In this document: positions 41,488-49,921 of the stretch, one piece after another
Layout: every line of letters begins with the position of its first letter
How positions within the stretch are numbered: position 1 is the first letter of the stretch
Assembly (NCBI GenBank): GCA_947168065.1
Contig: CAMVKH010000001.1
Coordinates: 310,001-374,000, forward strand
DNA: 64,000 nucleotides
Source: an uncultured Bacteroidales bacterium
GTDB taxonomy: Bacteria > Bacteroidota > Bacteroidia > Bacteroidales > UBA932
Direction: 5' to 3'
Notes under the pieces: generated by a model
Databases searched by the model: none
What the model saw: the letters and a program-made list of their open reading frames with translations, nothing else
What the model was told of the DNA's origin: nothing
Translations under genes and position numbers: made by a program

Positions 41488-42261
41488 CTAGACCCCCGCG
41501 ACGCGGCGGCGGTATTCCTGGATGCAGGCGTCGAGACGTTCGTGGGCGGTGGTGTCGCCCGGGACGTTGTGGGACGGGTGGATGTAGAGCTTGACGCCGC
41601 GCTGTTCGAGGATTTCGGCGACGGTGCCGAGGGTCATCCAGACTGTCGTGACGAAGGCCACGGTCGAGAGCGGACCGATCTTGTCGAACTCTTTCTCCAT
41701 CTTGACAGAGGCATCCTGGAGCGGGCAGCAGGAATCCACCACGTAGTCGGCAATCTGGAAGAGGTTCTTGCCGCAGGAGTGGCGCGGCACCTTGGCACCC
41801 GTCTCGGAGGCGGAACCGAAAGCGATGACCTTCATGCCGAGACGCTTGGCTTCCAGCGCGACGTCGATGTTGACGGCGTTGATGCCGGTGTGCGAGAAGA
41901 TCCAGATGCAATCCTGCTTGTCGAAGTTCCAGCTGCTCATGATGCTCTTGCCGTAACCTTCGGCCCGTTCGAGCCAGAGGAACTGGTTGATGCCCATTTC
42001 CCCGACGATGTGCGTGAAGAAGGTGAGCGGAATCTCACAGAGCGGATGGAAGCCCACGAAGCCGCCGATGCGGGGATACATCTCCTCGATCGGAAGGTTG
42101 GCGTGTCCGCAACCGAAAGTGTGCACCCAGCGGCCGGCCTGGATGGTGTCGGCCATCACCTCGGCTACCTTGCGGATGTTCTCCATCTGCGTTGCTTCAA
42201 TCTTGTCCATCACGCCGAAGGCGTTCTTCTTCCACTCTTTTGCGTAGTTCTGTGTAATCAT
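41488..42261 (-). CDS. SIS-domain sugar-phosphate isomerase-like protein (COG4821/UPF0309 type)
   Basis: The product has 257 residues. One SIS domain: VHTFGCGHANLPIEEMYPR, then DCIWIFSHTGINAVNIDVAL, the Ser/Thr-rich phosphosugar-binding loop, and GMKVIAFGSA. It most resembles the UPF0309/phosphoheptose-isomerase-like group, smaller than MurNAc-6-phosphate etherase MurQ (about 300 residues). In this operon, behind NamZ, a ROK kinase and a transporter, it probably acts on the phosphorylated amino sugar made by the kinase. It ends the operon. Its 3' end is partly duplicated at 36601-36633. Confidence 0.85.
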   Translation of the reverse strand: MITQNYAKEWKKNAFGVMDKIEATQMENIRKVAEVMADTIQAGRWVHTFGCGHANLPIEEMYPRIGGFVGFHPLCEIPLTFFTHIVGEMGINQFLWLERAEGYGKSIMSSWNFDKQDCIWIFSHTGINAVNIDVALEAKRLGMKVIAFGSASETGAKVPRHSCGKNLFQIADYVVDSCCPLQDASVKMEKEFDKIGPLSTVAFVTTVWMTLGTVAEILEQRGVKLYIHPSHNVPGDTTAHERLDACIQEYRRRVAGV

Positions 42262-42266
42262 GGTCT

Positions 42267-43439
42267 TTATTGTTTTTTAGTTGTATTCTTGGTAAAGCGC
42301 AGGGCAATCGGGACGATGATCATCATCGCCACGACGGCCGTGAACAGGAGGGCCGGCAGGGTCGCATAGCGGCCGACAGCGAAAGCATTGCCTGTGAGCC
42401 GGTTGAAGGTAAACTGGCCCAGCAGGGCGATGAAGATGGCGATCGACATGGCCGTACCGGACTGGTCGCGGAACGCACCGCCGATATAGTTGAGCACGAC
42501 CGGGAAGGTGGCACCTACGCCGAAGCCGATCAGCGCCATGGCGATGTAGGCGCCCAAGGGACCGTTGCAGAGCGTAAAGAGCACCACGCCGGCAAGGGCG
42601 ACGCCCAGATAGGTATAGAGCGTCCCGAGCGCCTTGAGACGGCGTTGGATGGCGCCCAGCGGGAATCGGCCGGCCATCATACCGACGGTGAACCAGGTCA
42701 TGGCCAGGGTGGCAGCCTTGGTACCCATCGGAGTGGTCTGGTTGAAGAACTCCACGGTATAGCTGCCGCTGCAGCCTTCGAAACCGCTCTCGAAGAAGAG
42801 CACGACCGCGAAGAGCAGCAGGGCCGGATACTTGAGCAGGCCGAGCGACTTGCTGACCGAAACGCTGCCGGAAGGCTTGGCTTTCGGGAAAGCGGTCACG
42901 CAGAAGAAGACGATGAACAGGGCCATCACCACCGAAATGGCATTCAAGGGAATGTTGTAGTCGGCGATGAAATAGTTGAGCAGCGTCCACAGCAGGGCGC
43001 CGATGCAATAGAAGGCACCCAGCACGCCGAGCCGGCCGCCGCGCTTGTCATCATCGTAGATGTCGGAGACCACGGCATTGGTCAATCCGTTAAGAATACC
43101 GCCGCCCAGTCCGAGGCAGAACATCGAGCCGTGGAGGAGCGGGAGTTGGGTGAAGCGCGCCAGTCCCTGGATGCCGGCCAGCGCCAGAATCGAGCTGGCG
43201 ATCAGCAGGCCTTTGTAGCCGAACCGGTCCACTACGGGACCGAAGAGCACCGTACCCAGGATAATGCCTATCGACATGGTCGAAGGCAGCGAAAGCGCCC
43301 CCTCGCCTACCAAAGCGTTGAGCTTGCCCAGAATGGGGGCGAGCGAGAGCATCGTCACCCCGAAGAAAGCCATCCCAGCGCAGGCCGCGACGAAGACGGA
43401 TGTGGTGTTGTATTGTTTTGCTGTCATAGTTCGAATCAT
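42267..43439 (-). CDS. MFS transporter, probably for an amino sugar
   Basis: The product has 390 residues with 12 hydrophobic segments. FGPVVDRFGYKGLLIASSIL carries the major-facilitator loop motif (G..DRFG.K) between segments 2 and 3. The start ATG 43439 overlaps the kinase stop (ATGA); an inner ATG at 43427 is an alternative. Position between the ROK kinase and the SIS gene, behind NamZ, suggests import of the sugar released by NamZ and GH18, analogous to MurT of Tannerella. Substrate is inferred from context. Confidence 0.85.
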   Translation of the reverse strand: MIRTMTAKQYNTTSVFVAACAGMAFFGVTMLSLAPILGKLNALVGEGALSLPSTMSIGIILGTVLFGPVVDRFGYKGLLIASSILALAGIQGLARFTQLPLLHGSMFCLGLGGGILNGLTNAVVSDIYDDDKRGGRLGVLGAFYCIGALLWTLLNYFIADYNIPLNAISVVMALFIVFFCVTAFPKAKPSGSVSVSKSLGLLKYPALLLFAVVLFFESGFEGCSGSYTVEFFNQTTPMGTKAATLAMTWFTVGMMAGRFPLGAIQRRLKALGTLYTYLGVALAGVVLFTLCNGPLGAYIAMALIGFGVGATFPVVLNYIGGAFRDQSGTAMSIAIFIALLGQFTFNRLTGNAFAVGRYATLPALLFTAVVAMMIIVPIALRFTKNTTKKQ

Positions 43440-44350
43440 TTACGGCCGGTTTCAAGGATGCCCAGATAGGCGGCGCCCAGCAGCGCGGCGTCGCCGCCCA
43501 CTGCGGAAGCGCAGAATTTCACATCGCGCATGGAGATCGGCTGGCCCCATTTGCGCGCTTCGCCGCGGATGCGGTCGATGAACTCGATGGCAGGACCGAA
43601 AACGCCGCCGCCGAAAATCACCTTCTGCGGATTGAAGAGGCTCACGAGATTGGCCGCGCCCATACCCCACATCTGGATGGCCTTGTCGAGGATCTGCGTT
43701 GCGATCGGATCTTTTCCGTAGTTCGCGAACACGTCGTAACTGGTCTTGCTCTCATCGCCATAGAGGAGTTTGGCCTGATTGCCGATGCCGGTTCCGGAGG
43801 CATAGTACTCGAAGCAGCCCATCGGTATGAACTCCTCCTTATAGGGCGGTTCCAGCGCCATCCAGCCCGTGGCACCCACGATGTCATTTGCACCGTGGAT
43901 AATACGTCCGTCAAGCAGGATGCCTGCACCGATGCCCGTGCCGACGGCCAGATAGATCGCGTCGGTGCAACCTTGCGCCGCGCCTTTCCAGACCTCACCC
44001 AGGATGTAGCAGGTGCGGTCGCTCTCGATCGCGATGCGGATCGAGCGGTCGTTCAGCACAGCCTTCAGGTCGCTCTTCAGCGGGTAATTGTCCCAGCCCG
44101 GGATGTTGGGTGCCCAGACAGTTCCCTTTTTCGAGTAAACGATGCCGGGCACGCAGATGCCCACCGCTTCTACCGGCAGGTCGGGGCGCTTGGCCCGAAG
44201 CGCGAGGATCGCTTCGGCCACCGCCACGCCGACCGCCGAGCCGGTAGCGCCGCCCAGCAGTCTGTAATCTTTTTCAATCACTTCCCCGTTCTTGGAGAAC
44301 AGTGCCGCGGAAATCTTCGTTCCGCCCAGGTCGATGCCTATGATTGCCAT
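43436..44350 (-). CDS. ROK-family sugar kinase
   Basis: The product has 304 residues, normal length. It starts IGIDLGGTKISAALFSKNGE (ATP-binding loop), then GICVPGIVY, AIESDRTCYILGE (the catalytic Asp lies in ESD) and LAVGTGIGAGILLDG. The usual zinc-binding Cys cluster of ROK proteins is absent, and the GEIGHM-type motif reads VGATGWMALEP. Such variants occur among N-acetylmuramate and related kinases. It probably phosphorylates the imported amino sugar. No HTH domain is present, so it is an enzyme rather than a repressor. It overlaps the MFS gene by 4 bases. Confidence 0.9.
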   Translation of the reverse strand: MAIIGIDLGGTKISAALFSKNGEVIEKDYRLLGGATGSAVGVAVAEAILALRAKRPDLPVEAVGICVPGIVYSKKGTVWAPNIPGWDNYPLKSDLKAVLNDRSIRIAIESDRTCYILGEVWKGAAQGCTDAIYLAVGTGIGAGILLDGRIIHGANDIVGATGWMALEPPYKEEFIPMGCFEYYASGTGIGNQAKLLYGDESKTSYDVFANYGKDPIATQILDKAIQMWGMGAANLVSLFNPQKVIFGGGVFGPAIEFIDRIRGEARKWGQPISMRDVKFCASAVGGDAALLGAAYLGILETGRK

Positions 44351-44363
44351 ATCTGTTTTGTAT

Positions 44364-45512
44364 CTATTGCATGACGGCGTTCCAGACAGCCTTGCGGAGC
44401 GTGCCCTTCGCGTCGTCCTGATCGTATTCCCAATACATGAGGCCCAGCATGCCCTTCTCGCGGACCCACGCGCCCTTCAGGCCGATGCTGCGCGGATTGT
44501 CATAGCCGCAGTAGAACGCACCGCCCATCGTGGCCACGAACGGGCAGCTGGCCTTGTCGTCCCACTGGTTGCGGCGGTACTGGTAGCGGTCCAGCTGCAG
44601 GATCTTCTTGTAGCTGATGGCTGTGGGCGAAGTACTGAACGAGTGCCGTCCGTAGAAAGGAAGCCCGAGCACCAGCTTGTCGGGCGAGACACCCGCCGTC
44701 AGATAAGCGTTCACCGCACGGTTGCAGTCCTTATAGGCCCGGGTGTCATTGAGTGCCGAGTGGTGGTGCGGCGCCTCGTCCAGGTCGTAGGCCATAATGT
44801 TCACATAGTCCACATACGGATCCATCCCCTTGATATCGACGTAGCGGTAGCCGCCCGACACGCTTGTCTTGTCGGAACAATAGCCCGCATAGGAGATGGT
44901 GTAGGAAGTACCGAGCGTCTCGCGCAACTGTTTGACCAGCAGTACATAATTATCGGTATCGCAAGAGGGGTCGCAGGCCGCGCCGCTCCACGACAGGCCG
45001 GGAAACTCCCAGTCGAGGTCGACACCGTCCAGATTATACTTTTTGAGAAAAGCCAGGCAGTCCTCGGCAAAGGCCTTGCGTCCCGCCTCGCTCTTGCACA
45101 TAGCCGAAAAACCGCCGTCCTGCTTGTTGTCATTATTGGCGACGGTATGCGAGAAGCTCAGGCAGATCTTCAGGTCCGGGTTCTTTTTCTTGAGCGCGGC
45201 AATCTGCTCGAAGCGGGACAGATTGCCCTGTACCTTGAAACCCTGGTACACGCCGTCGCGTACATAGAGCTCCGCGAAAGCATAATTGATGTGGGTCATC
45301 GCTTCGGGGTCCGGGGTCAGGGAGCCATAGTACGTTACATACGCAGTGGCGTGACGCCCCTCGATCCGGGGATTCAGCGCCACGTCGGGCTCCACGATTT
45401 CCGGGTCGATCTCCGGCTCCGGCTCGGGTTCCGGTTCGATCCGCTCGCAGGCAGCCGGCACGAGCAGGGCCAGCAACACCAGGAGCGCCTGCAGGAAACA
45501 GCTATTCTTCAT
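44364..45512 (-). CDS. GH18 chitinase/endo-beta-N-acetylglucosaminidase lipoprotein
   Basis: The product has 382 residues from ATG 45512, giving a lipoprotein signal (LLVPAAC) and a tether of Glu/Pro repeats (ERIEPEPEPEPEIDPE). The catalytic motif DGVDLDWEFP has the Glu acid and preceding Asp residues; INYAFAELYV, KICLSFSH, MAYDL and LVLGLPFYGRHSF are the other conserved strands of the barrel. It cuts beta-1,4 bonds after N-acetylglucosamine, in chitin, glycans or peptidoglycan-like chains. Translation overlaps namZ by 11 bases, suggesting joint action on wall-derived sugars on the cell surface. Confidence 0.93.
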   Translation of the reverse strand: MKNSCFLQALLVLLALLVPAACERIEPEPEPEPEIDPEIVEPDVALNPRIEGRHATAYVTYYGSLTPDPEAMTHINYAFAELYVRDGVYQGFKVQGNLSRFEQIAALKKKNPDLKICLSFSHTVANNDNKQDGGFSAMCKSEAGRKAFAEDCLAFLKKYNLDGVDLDWEFPGLSWSGAACDPSCDTDNYVLLVKQLRETLGTSYTISYAGYCSDKTSVSGGYRYVDIKGMDPYVDYVNIMAYDLDEAPHHHSALNDTRAYKDCNRAVNAYLTAGVSPDKLVLGLPFYGRHSFSTSPTAISYKKILQLDRYQYRRNQWDDKASCPFVATMGGAFYCGYDNPRSIGLKGAWVREKGMLGLMYWEYDQDDAKGTLRKAVWNAVMQ

Positions 45513-46698
45513 ACAGCAGATACGGTTTGCGCTGCGCCTTGAAGGAAGCCACGTCATCCGCCCACATCGCCTTGATCTCTTCGGCCGATGCGCCTTCCTT
45601 GATCATCTTGCGCACATAGTCGCGGCCGATGAGCAGCTCGAAGAACGAGCGGAAGAAATGGTCGCCCATATGGAGGTTCCGGTAGGCGTCGATCACGTAT
45701 TCGAGATTGATGCCGGCCGCGTTGACAGCCTCGTCGGAAGGCTCGGTGCGCAGGTCCACGCCGAAGCACTCCTGGTCGAGCTGGGGCGGATTCTTCGCTC
45801 CTTCCACGCTGCGGGGCGTGAAGGAGAAAGAGTAACCCTTCATGTTCGGATGGCCATACATCTGGAAAGCCTGCGCCGTGCCGCGTCCCAGGCTTACCGG
45901 CGTCGCTTCAAAGTAGCAGAGCGAGGGATACAGATAGATCGAGCGCATGTCGGGCAGGTTCGGGGACGGCTTAACGGGCAGCACGTAACGCGACTGGTGG
46001 GTATAGTTCCGGCACTTGACCACCGTCAGGTCGCATTTCGCACCATCGGGCAGCCAGCCTTCGCCGTTGATCATCAGCGCCAGTTCGCCCAGCGTCAGAC
46101 CGTGGCACACCGGAATCGGGTACCAGCCCACGCCGGATTTGTATTTCATATCGAGGATCGGGCCGTCCACATAGAAGCCGATGGGATTGGGCCGGTCGAG
46201 CACGATCATCTTCTTGCCGTGCGTCGCGCAGACGGCCATCATCTTGCCCATGGTCACGTTGTAGGTGTAGAAGCGGCAGCCCACGTCCTGCAGGTCGAAC
46301 AGCAGCACGTCGAACTCCGACATCGCCTCCTCCGAAGGGACGCCGCCCTTTCCGTCGTAGAGCGAACGGATGGGGACGCCGGTCGGCTCGTCGACCGAAC
46401 TGCTGACCAACTCTCCGGCATCGGCCGTGCCGCGGAAACCATGTTCCGGCGAGAAGATGGAAACCACGTTCACGCCCAGCGAAAGCAGCGTGTCGAGCAC
46501 GTGGCGGTCCTGCGTTATCATCCCGGTCTGGTTGGAGAGGATCGACACACGCTGTCCTTCCAGAAGCGGCAGATATTCATCAAGGGCCGTTGCGCCCGGC
46601 AGGATATCGGGCGTGGGGGCATAGGTTCGCGGCTGCGGCGCCTTTCCGCACGCGAGGAGCGCGGGGAGCAGGACCGTCAGCAGGAGGAATCGTTTCAT
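45502..46698 (-). CDS. namZ: Exo-beta-N-acetylmuramidase NamZ (DUF1343)
   Basis: The product has 398 residues from ATG 46698, with a lipoprotein signal (LLPALLAC). Family signatures: VSILSNQTGMITQDRHVLDT, IFSPEHGFRG, DVLLFDLQDVGCRFYTYN, VLDRPNPIG and FEATPVSLGRGTAQAFQMYG. NamZ releases N-acetylmuramic acid from the non-reducing ends of peptidoglycan fragments. It lies between tsaE (5-base gap) and a GH18 enzyme (11-base overlap) and starts a row of kinase, transporter and SIS genes that together make a recycling pathway. Confidence 0.94.
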   Translation of the reverse strand: MKRFLLLTVLLPALLACGKAPQPRTYAPTPDILPGATALDEYLPLLEGQRVSILSNQTGMITQDRHVLDTLLSLGVNVVSIFSPEHGFRGTADAGELVSSSVDEPTGVPIRSLYDGKGGVPSEEAMSEFDVLLFDLQDVGCRFYTYNVTMGKMMAVCATHGKKMIVLDRPNPIGFYVDGPILDMKYKSGVGWYPIPVCHGLTLGELALMINGEGWLPDGAKCDLTVVKCRNYTHQSRYVLPVKPSPNLPDMRSIYLYPSLCYFEATPVSLGRGTAQAFQMYGHPNMKGYSFSFTPRSVEGAKNPPQLDQECFGVDLRTEPSDEAVNAAGINLEYVIDAYRNLHMGDHFFRSFFELLIGRDYVRKMIKEGASAEEIKAMWADDVASFKAQRKPYLLYEE

Positions 46699-46703
46699 AT
46701 CGT

Positions 46704-47117
46704 TCAGAATAATAAGGTTCGCGTTTCTGCGTCTTCCACCAGGATCTGCACTTTGAGCGCATCTTCCGGCAGCAGCTCCTCTATCATCTCGGGCCATTCC
46801 ACCAGACACAGCGCGCCGGAATCGAAATACTCGTAGAGTCCGATATCCAGGGCTTCGGAGAGACGGTTGATCCGGTAGAAATCAAAATGATAGACAGGTT
46901 CACCCACCCCGTCGCGGTATTCGTTGACGATGGTGAAGGTGGGACTGGTAACGGTGTCCTGCACGCCCAGGGCGCGGCAAACCGCCGTGATGAACGTGGT
47001 CTTTCCGGCGCCCATCGCGCCATAGAAAGCCAGGATGCGGTGCGCCCCGATGTGTTCGAGAAAAACCCGCGCCGCCCGCGGCAAGTCATCCGTCCCGTTG
47101 ATGATAATCTCGGTCAT
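46704..47117 (-). CDS. tsaE: tRNA threonylcarbamoyladenosine biosynthesis ATPase TsaE
   Basis: The product has 137 residues from ATG 47117 (MTEIIINGTDD). The Walker A loop is GAMGAGKTTF; SPTFTIVNEY and YHFDFYRI are family motifs, and CLVEWPE is the late one. It works with TsaB and TsaD in t6A formation. A TATCTTTG box at 47131-47124 is followed by only 6 bases and the ATG. The amino-sugar genes downstream may be read from this promoter. Confidence 0.95.
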   Translation of the reverse strand: MTEIIINGTDDLPRAARVFLEHIGAHRILAFYGAMGAGKTTFITAVCRALGVQDTVTSPTFTIVNEYRDGVGEPVYHFDFYRINRLSEALDIGLYEYFDSGALCLVEWPEMIEELLPEDALKVQILVEDAETRTLLF

Positions 47118-47123
47118 AGATGA

Positions 47124-47131
47124 CAAAGATA
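47124..47131 (-). promoter_or_regulatory. -7 box of tsaE operon
   Basis: TATCTTTG on the minus strand, 6 bases before ATG 47117, the same spacing as in rsmE and the DUF5009 gene; a leaderless transcript is likely. Confidence 0.55.
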
Positions 47132-47236
47132 ACGAAAAAAACGGCCCGTTGGCTACTTCCATTTTTCAGCAGATGATTATTCCGCCAAGTAGCCGCAATG
47201 GAATCCCTGCCCCAAGAACTTATGGGTTTGGTATGT

Positions 47237-47270
47237 TTGCGCCAAGGGCTGATTACGGCCTTTGGCGCAA
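47237..47270 (+). promoter_or_regulatory. Hairpin upstream of feoAB
   Basis: TTGCGCCAA (47237-47245) and TTGGCGCAA (47262-47270) form a perfect 9-bp stem around 16 bases. It lies about 100 bases before the feoAB promoter, in a gap without genes (47118-47401). Its role is unknown. Confidence 0.4.
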
Positions 47271-47334
47271 TAGAATCGGCCTCAGACGTAGTGAGGGGCT
47301 GTTCGTCTTGCGGCTGTTTGACGACATTACTTCT

Positions 47335-47382
47335 ATCCCTATTAATAGGGATTGATACAATCAGAACAACCGCCTATCTTTG
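47335..47382 (+). promoter_or_regulatory. feoAB promoter with 18-bp perfect palindrome
   Basis: ATCCCTATTAATAGGGAT (47335-47352) is perfectly symmetric. TTG at 47352-47354, a 20-base spacer and TATCTTTG at 47375-47382 form an ideal promoter. The palindrome abuts and covers the upstream edge of the -33 element, the right place for a metal-dependent repressor. ATG 47402 is 19 bases downstream. Confidence 0.65.
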
Positions 47383-47401
47383 CGTCTGAAATTGTAATGA
47401 C

Positions 47402-49729
47402 ATGACGCTAGATCATTTACGAGTTGGCGAATCGGCCCGGGTTACGGCTGTGGGCGGTCAAGGGGCGTTGCGCCAGCATATCCTCGATATGGGCGTGATT
47501 CCCGGCAGTGTAGTTACCCTTACCAAACTCGCTCCGCTGGGCGATCCGATGGAACTGAAGGTCCACGGCTACGCCCTCTCGCTGCGCAAGGCTGATGCGG
47601 CGCGCATCGAAGTCGAGCCTGCCAGTGCCGAAAAACCCGTCCAGGCTCCGCCGGAGCCCCACGAAAACGAGCACCCCGGCTATGGCGAGGGAGGCCGATA
47701 CCACGACAAGACACACGAAAATGCGCTTCCCGAGGATACGACGCTGACCTTTGCCCTGGCCGGTAACCAGAATTGCGGCAAGACGACCTTGTTCAACCAG
47801 CTCACCGGTTCGAACCAGCACGTAGGCAACTTCCCCGGCGTGACGGTCGACCGGAAGGACGGCGTCATCCGGCGCCATCCCAATACACGGATCACCGACC
47901 TGCCGGGCATTTATTCCCTCGCACCCTATACCGCTGAAGAGATTGTCTCGCGCGATTTCATCCTGCGCCAGAAGCCCCACGGCATCATCAATATCATCGA
48001 TGCGACCAACATCGAGCGCAACCTGTACCTGACCATGCAGCTCATGGAGCTCGAATGTCCGATGGTCCTGGCCCTCAATATGATGGATGAGGTTTACGGC
48101 AATGGGGGCTCGATTCGAGCCAACGAACTGGAGGAGGCCCTCGGACTGCCGGTCGTGGCCATATCCGCCGCCAAAAACGAAGGCATCGAAGAGTTGGTGG
48201 AACACGCCATCCACGTGGCCCGTTATCAGGAAAAGCCTGCGCGTCAGGATTTCTGCGACAAAGACGACTACGGCGGAGCCGTGCACCGCTGCCTGCATGC
48301 CATCATGCACATGATTGAAGACCATGCGCGCCGCGCCGACCTGCCCGTGCGTTTCGCAGCCAGCCGCCTGATCGACGGCGATACGGCTGTGGAAAACGCC
48401 CTCGAGCTGGATGAGAATGAGAAAGAGATGGTGGAGCACATCATCCTCCAGATGGAAAGCGAGCGAGGCCTGGACCGCAACGCAGCGATGGCCGAGATGC
48501 GTTTTTCCTTCATCCAGAAACTCTGTGAGAAGACCGTCATCAAGCCGCACGAGAGCAAGGAATCCCGGCGCAGCCGTCATATCGACCGGATCCTGACCGG
48601 GAAATGGACGGCCCTGCCCATCTTCCTGGCCGTCATCTCGCTGGTTATCTGGCTTTCCATCGACGTGCTGGGCGCCCCGTTGCAGGACCTGCTCGAAGAA
48701 GGCATCCAGTGGCTGGCCGGTAAGACGGACGCGGGAATGACCCGCTGGGGCGTCGCCCCGGCCGTCCGCTCCCTGGTGGTCGATGGCATCTTCGGCGGTG
48801 TCGGAACGGTCGTAAGTTTCGTACCGATCATCATCATCCTGTTCTTCTTCCTGTCGATGTTCGAAGACAGCGGCTATATGGCCCGCGTGGCCTTCGTCAG
48901 CGACAAGCTGCTGCGCACCCTCGGCCTGACCGGGCGCAGCATCGTCCCGCTGCTCATCGGCTTTGGCTGCTCCGTGCCGGCCGTGATGGCTACCCGCACG
49001 CTCCCTTCCGCCCACGACCGGCGGCTGACAGTCCTGCTGACTCCTTTCATGAGTTGCTCGGCGAAGATCCCTATCTATGCTTTCTTCACGGCGGCGTTCT
49101 TCCCGGGACACGGGGGAATCGTGTTGGTAATCCTCTATCTGTCAGCAATCCTCGTAGGTATCCTGGTCTCCCTGCTTTCCAAGAAGATCCATCCCGACCG
49201 TGAACCGGCGCCTTTTGTAATGGAACTTCCCAACTATCGGATGCCGGGCTTCAAGAACGTGACGCACCTGCTTTGGGACAAGACCAAAGACTTCCTGCAG
49301 CGGGCCTTCACCGTCATCTTCGTGGCCTCGATCATCATCTGGTTCCTGCAGTCGTTCGACTTCCGGCTCAACCTGGTAGACGGCGAAGGCAGCATGCTGG
49401 CACAGATCGCCGGGGTGCTGGCCCCCATCTTCCAGCCGGCCGGTCTGGGCGACTGGCGCATCGTCACCGCGCTGGTCACCGGATTCCTGGCCAAGGAAAG
49501 CGTGGTTTCCACCATGCAGGTGCTCGACGTGACGCAGGCTCTGACGACCCTGACGGCTGTCTCGATGCTGGCCTTCTGCCTCCTCTACACGCCTTGCGTA
49601 GCGGCTATTGCCGCCGTAAAGCGGGAGCTCGGCGGAAAACTGGCGGTCTGGATGGTCATTTTCCAATGTCTCATAGCCTGGCTGGCAGCCGTGCTGGTTT
49701 ACCAGATCGGCGGAATGATCATCGGATAA
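47402..49729 (+). CDS. feoB: FeoA-FeoB fusion ferrous iron transporter
   Basis: The product has 775 residues. An SH3-like FeoA domain (about 1-75; DMGVIPGSVVTL) is joined by a linker rich in Pro, Glu and His to the FeoB G domain: GNQNCGKTTLF (P-loop near 121-128), GVTVDRKDG, TDLPGIYSL and LNMMDE. The helical domain follows, then the membrane core (about 400-775) with two gate motifs (IPLLIGFGCSVPA-like region reads VPLLIGFGCSVPAVMATRTL; later ALVTGFLAKESVVSTM). It imports Fe2+ across the inner membrane. This fusion is usual in Bacteroidota. A small FeoB-associated gene follows after 15 bases. Confidence 0.97.
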   Translation: MTLDHLRVGESARVTAVGGQGALRQHILDMGVIPGSVVTLTKLAPLGDPMELKVHGYALSLRKADAARIEVEPASAEKPVQAPPEPHENEHPGYGEGGRYHDKTHENALPEDTTLTFALAGNQNCGKTTLFNQLTGSNQHVGNFPGVTVDRKDGVIRRHPNTRITDLPGIYSLAPYTAEEIVSRDFILRQKPHGIINIIDATNIERNLYLTMQLMELECPMVLALNMMDEVYGNGGSIRANELEEALGLPVVAISAAKNEGIEELVEHAIHVARYQEKPARQDFCDKDDYGGAVHRCLHAIMHMIEDHARRADLPVRFAASRLIDGDTAVENALELDENEKEMVEHIILQMESERGLDRNAAMAEMRFSFIQKLCEKTVIKPHESKESRRSRHIDRILTGKWTALPIFLAVISLVIWLSIDVLGAPLQDLLEEGIQWLAGKTDAGMTRWGVAPAVRSLVVDGIFGGVGTVVSFVPIIIILFFFLSMFEDSGYMARVAFVSDKLLRTLGLTGRSIVPLLIGFGCSVPAVMATRTLPSAHDRRLTVLLTPFMSCSAKIPIYAFFTAAFFPGHGGIVLVILYLSAILVGILVSLLSKKIHPDREPAPFVMELPNYRMPGFKNVTHLLWDKTKDFLQRAFTVIFVASIIIWFLQSFDFRLNLVDGEGSMLAQIAGVLAPIFQPAGLGDWRIVTALVTGFLAKESVVSTMQVLDVTQALTTLTAVSMLAFCLLYTPCVAAIAAVKRELGGKLAVWMVIFQCLIAWLAAVLVYQIGGMIIG

Positions 49730-49744
49730 AAACGTTTGTCAGCC

Positions 49745-49921
49745 ATGAACCTTCCGACCCTCATCGTCCTGCTCCTCATCGCCGCCCTCCTGACCCTTGC
49801 GCTCTGGCTTAACCACCGCAGCGGCCGCAAGCTCACCGACTGCGGCTGCAACACCAAATCCTGCCCTCGCACCTCCTGCCAAGGCTGCCACGGCTGCGAC
49901 TTCCTGAAACAGACGAAGTAA
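49745..49921 (+). CDS. FeoB-associated Cys-rich membrane protein
   Basis: The product has 58 residues from ATG 49745. One hydrophobic segment (LPTLIVLLLIAALLTLALWL, about 3-22) is followed by a Cys cluster: CGCN, CPRTSCQGCHGC (eight Cys in total). It belongs to the small proteins commonly encoded after feoB, and the cluster probably binds metal near the transporter. Its stop touches the end of the convergent ORF6N gene with no gap. Confidence 0.85.
   Translation: MNLPTLIVLLLIAALLTLALWLNHRSGRKLTDCGCNTKSCPRTSCQGCHGCDFLKQTK

Noticed and set aside
43436..44350. ROK protein as a transcriptional repressor
   Set aside because: No N-terminal helix-turn-helix; the protein starts directly with the ATP-binding loop of sugar kinases.
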